Positions 62,901 to 64,000 of a DNA stretch of 64,000 bases are shown here, piece by piece. The stretch's first letter is position 1. Each line of letters begins with the position of its first letter. The notes under the pieces were generated by a model that saw nothing but the letters and a program-made list of their open reading frames with translations, made no database searches and had not been told where the DNA came from. This DNA is from Sphingobacterium sp. CZ-2. Lineage in GTDB: Bacteria > Bacteroidota > Bacteroidia > Sphingobacteriales > Sphingobacteriaceae. The stretch covers positions 2,108,001 to 2,172,000 of the forward strand of contig NZ_CP038159.1 of assembly GCF_004526235.1 (NCBI RefSeq), given 5' to 3'. The position numbers and the translations under genes were made by a program.

Positions 62901-63439
62901 TGTTTATCCTCCTTTCTGGATAGATGGGCCGCCCCGATCAGTGCCATCAATAAAAAGATGGATATCACTTCAAAGGGAAGTAGATAATGGGTCATGAATT
63001 TGATGCCCAATTGATTGATATTATTGTCGGATGGTAAAATAACCTGCCCTTTATGTATATTTTGGGTGATCCAATTCGGGGTATGTTGTTGCCATTCGAT
63101 GATGCCATAGATCATCACGGCAAGAAATCCCAACGTTAAGAGAAGAGATTGCCAGTTGGGCATGGATAGGAATCTGGAGGATGTGTTTTGGAGATCCGCA
63201 AGCAGCTCCTTATTGGAGAGCATAAAGGCAAAGATCATTAGGATCAATACGCCACCCACATAGACCATGATCTGGGTAATGGCGACAAAATCAGCTAAGG
63301 CAAACAGGAACAATCCGGCCATACCGAACAACACCACGAAGAAAAGAAATAAGGCGCGTGCTGTATTTTTCAGGCTAACTACCAGCAGGGCAGAACCGAT
63401 CGCCAACACGGCAAAAGCATAGAACAATACTAATTCCAT
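62897..63439 (-). CDS. nuoJ: NADH-quinone oxidoreductase subunit J
   Basis: A 180-residue subunit of complex I with about five membrane segments. Landmarks are LFFVVLFGMAGLFLFALADF and the conserved IMVYVGGVLILMIFAFML helix (the pi-bulge helix, TM3). A longer loop lies at about residues 115-150 before the last segment. Its ATG overlaps the nuoI stop by one base (TAATG). Confidence 0.96.
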   Translation of the reverse strand: MELVLFYAFAVLAIGSALLVVSLKNTARALFLFFVVLFGMAGLFLFALADFVAITQIMVYVGGVLILMIFAFMLSNKELLADLQNTSSRFLSMPNWQSLLLTLGFLAVMIYGIIEWQQHTPNWITQNIHKGQVILPSDNNINQLGIKFMTHYLLPFEVISIFLLMALIGAAHLSRKEDKQ

Positions 63440-64000
63440 TATTTAGCCTTTGCTGCCTCCTTTTCAGCTTGAAAACGGGTCCATTCTTCCTTGCGTTTTT
63501 GCACTTCCGCATCCGACATGTCAGAAAAAGTATAGGTTAGATCCGCCAGATTTGTGGTGCTGCGGTCGTAATTATCCGTCATAACGATGCATTCCGTAGG
63601 ACAAACCACTGTACATAATCCGCAATACATACATTTTGCCATATCGATCTCGAATTTGGCTGCATAAAGTCTCTTTACGCTTCCATCGGAGGTTTTTCCA
63701 ATGGCTTCTGGGGATTTGATGGATTCTATGGCAATACAATCCACCGGACATGCCTTGGCACATAAATCACAGACAATGCAATCGTCTATTTCTACATCCA
63801 ATTGATACCTGGCCACATCGGGGATCGGCATTTTTTCCGAAGGAAATTGAACGGTGGTCACACCTTCTTGTTTTTCGAAATAATTTTCCTGTTTAATGTC
63901 CAGGGAGGTTCTTGATTTTCGGGCACTAAAAAGGTGGGCCACCGTTAAGCTGAGTCCCTTTATGGCCGTAGCCAATCCTTTTAGTGTAGATTTGATAATC
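63439..64000 (-). CDS. nuoI: NADH-quinone oxidoreductase subunit I (5' end outside window)
   Basis: Ferredoxin-like subunit with two 4Fe-4S clusters (N6a/N6b) that pass electrons to NuoB. The cluster motifs are CIVCDLCAKACPVDC and CMYCGLCTVVCPTEC. The frame stays open to the window edge (bases 63976-63999 read IIKSTLKG), and a TTG near 63975 is not a convincing start, so the true start lies beyond the window. The C-terminal tail is charged (EKEAAKAK). Confidence 0.96.
   Translation of the reverse strand, partial: IIKSTLKGLATAIKGLSLTVAHLFSARKSRTSLDIKQENYFEKQEGVTTVQFPSEKMPIPDVARYQLDVEIDDCIVCDLCAKACPVDCIAIESIKSPEAIGKTSDGSVKRLYAAKFEIDMAKCMYCGLCTVVCPTECIVMTDNYDRSTTNLADLTYTFSDMSDAEVQKRKEEWTRFQAEKEAAKAK

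Noticed and set aside
1..64000. tRNA, rRNA, riboswitch, prophage, toxin-antitoxin or defence genes
   Set aside because: I looked for typical cloverleaf ends, conserved RNA motifs and known protein families and found none I could support by eye; a covariance-model scan would be needed to exclude small RNAs.

Overview
The window looks like chromosome from a Bacteroidota member of the Sphingobacteriaceae, probably Sphingobacterium or a close relative. The evidence is the gene families present (MgtC/SapB, DUF4136, DUF4254, DUF2520 and a CcmE with a CxxxY motif), a complex I operon ending nuoI-J-K-L-M-N, TAnnTTTG-type promoter boxes before many genes, moderate-to-low GC, and dispersed short repeats of the 'GTCATTGCGAGGA...' and 'GTCATCCTGAGC...' types. 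I saw no tRNA, rRNA, CRISPR array, transposase or prophage gene. Both window edges cut genes: rpoC on the left (3' part present) and nuoI on the right (5' end missing).

Layout. 1-2.6 kb: end of rpoC, its terminator, and an MgtC-like membrane protein. 2.6-6.3 kb: hexuronate catabolism as two divergent units, kdgK-eda on the minus strand and an SDR mannonate oxidoreductase plus uxuA on the plus strand; together they take fructuronate to pyruvate and glyceraldehyde-3-phosphate. 6.5-16.2 kb: a seven-gene minus-strand sialic-acid operon (lyase, mutarotase, MFS transporter, two-domain acetylesterase, AGE epimerase, GH20 hexosaminidase, GH33 sialidase) with a divergent FadR/GntR regulator. 17.5-21 kb: DUF4136 lipoprotein, NAD synthetase, an FKBP-like lipoprotein. 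20.6-23.9 kb: a small His-rich membrane protein, a TonB-dependent receptor and a thioredoxin-like protein. 24.2-28.3 kb: panD, panC, a GT5-like single-domain protein, ispF and a Tet-like MFS pump. 28.4-39.5 kb: class A PBP, uvrC, a MIP18-type Fe-S protein, a glycosyltransferase, polyprenyl diphosphate synthase, an omega-amidase-like hydrolase, a MarR regulator, an FMN glutamate-synthase-like protein and a DUF2520 protein. 39.5-43.7 kb: ccmF, ccmE and a dicarboxylate symporter. 43.8-50.1 kb: mnmD-like methyltransferase, an AT-rich orphan, a sulfatase, slyD, a YyaL-like protein and a SixA-like phosphatase. 50.3-57.3 kb: surface-glycan genes, with a lipoprotein and three glycosyltransferases on plus and GT4, GT9 and DUF4254 on minus. 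57.4-64 kb: nuoN-nuoI.

How it fits together. The sialic-acid operon covers glycan trimming (sialidase, hexosaminidase), deacetylation, anomer equilibration, inner-membrane import, cleavage to ManNAc plus pyruvate, and epimerisation to GlcNAc. No SusC/SusD-type outer-membrane importer and no GlcNAc kinase lie in the window. The hexuronate block has no uronate isomerase here.

The most unusual structure is repeat DNA. Two families of short palindromic repeats occur in several gene gaps, sometimes nested in one another, and one copy of each lies inside an open complex I gene (nuoN and nuoL), read through in frame in linker regions. A third, distinct hairpin family built from about 10-bp 'GTGTAAGTGA' units occurs twice; one copy has perfectly matched arms of about 27 bp.
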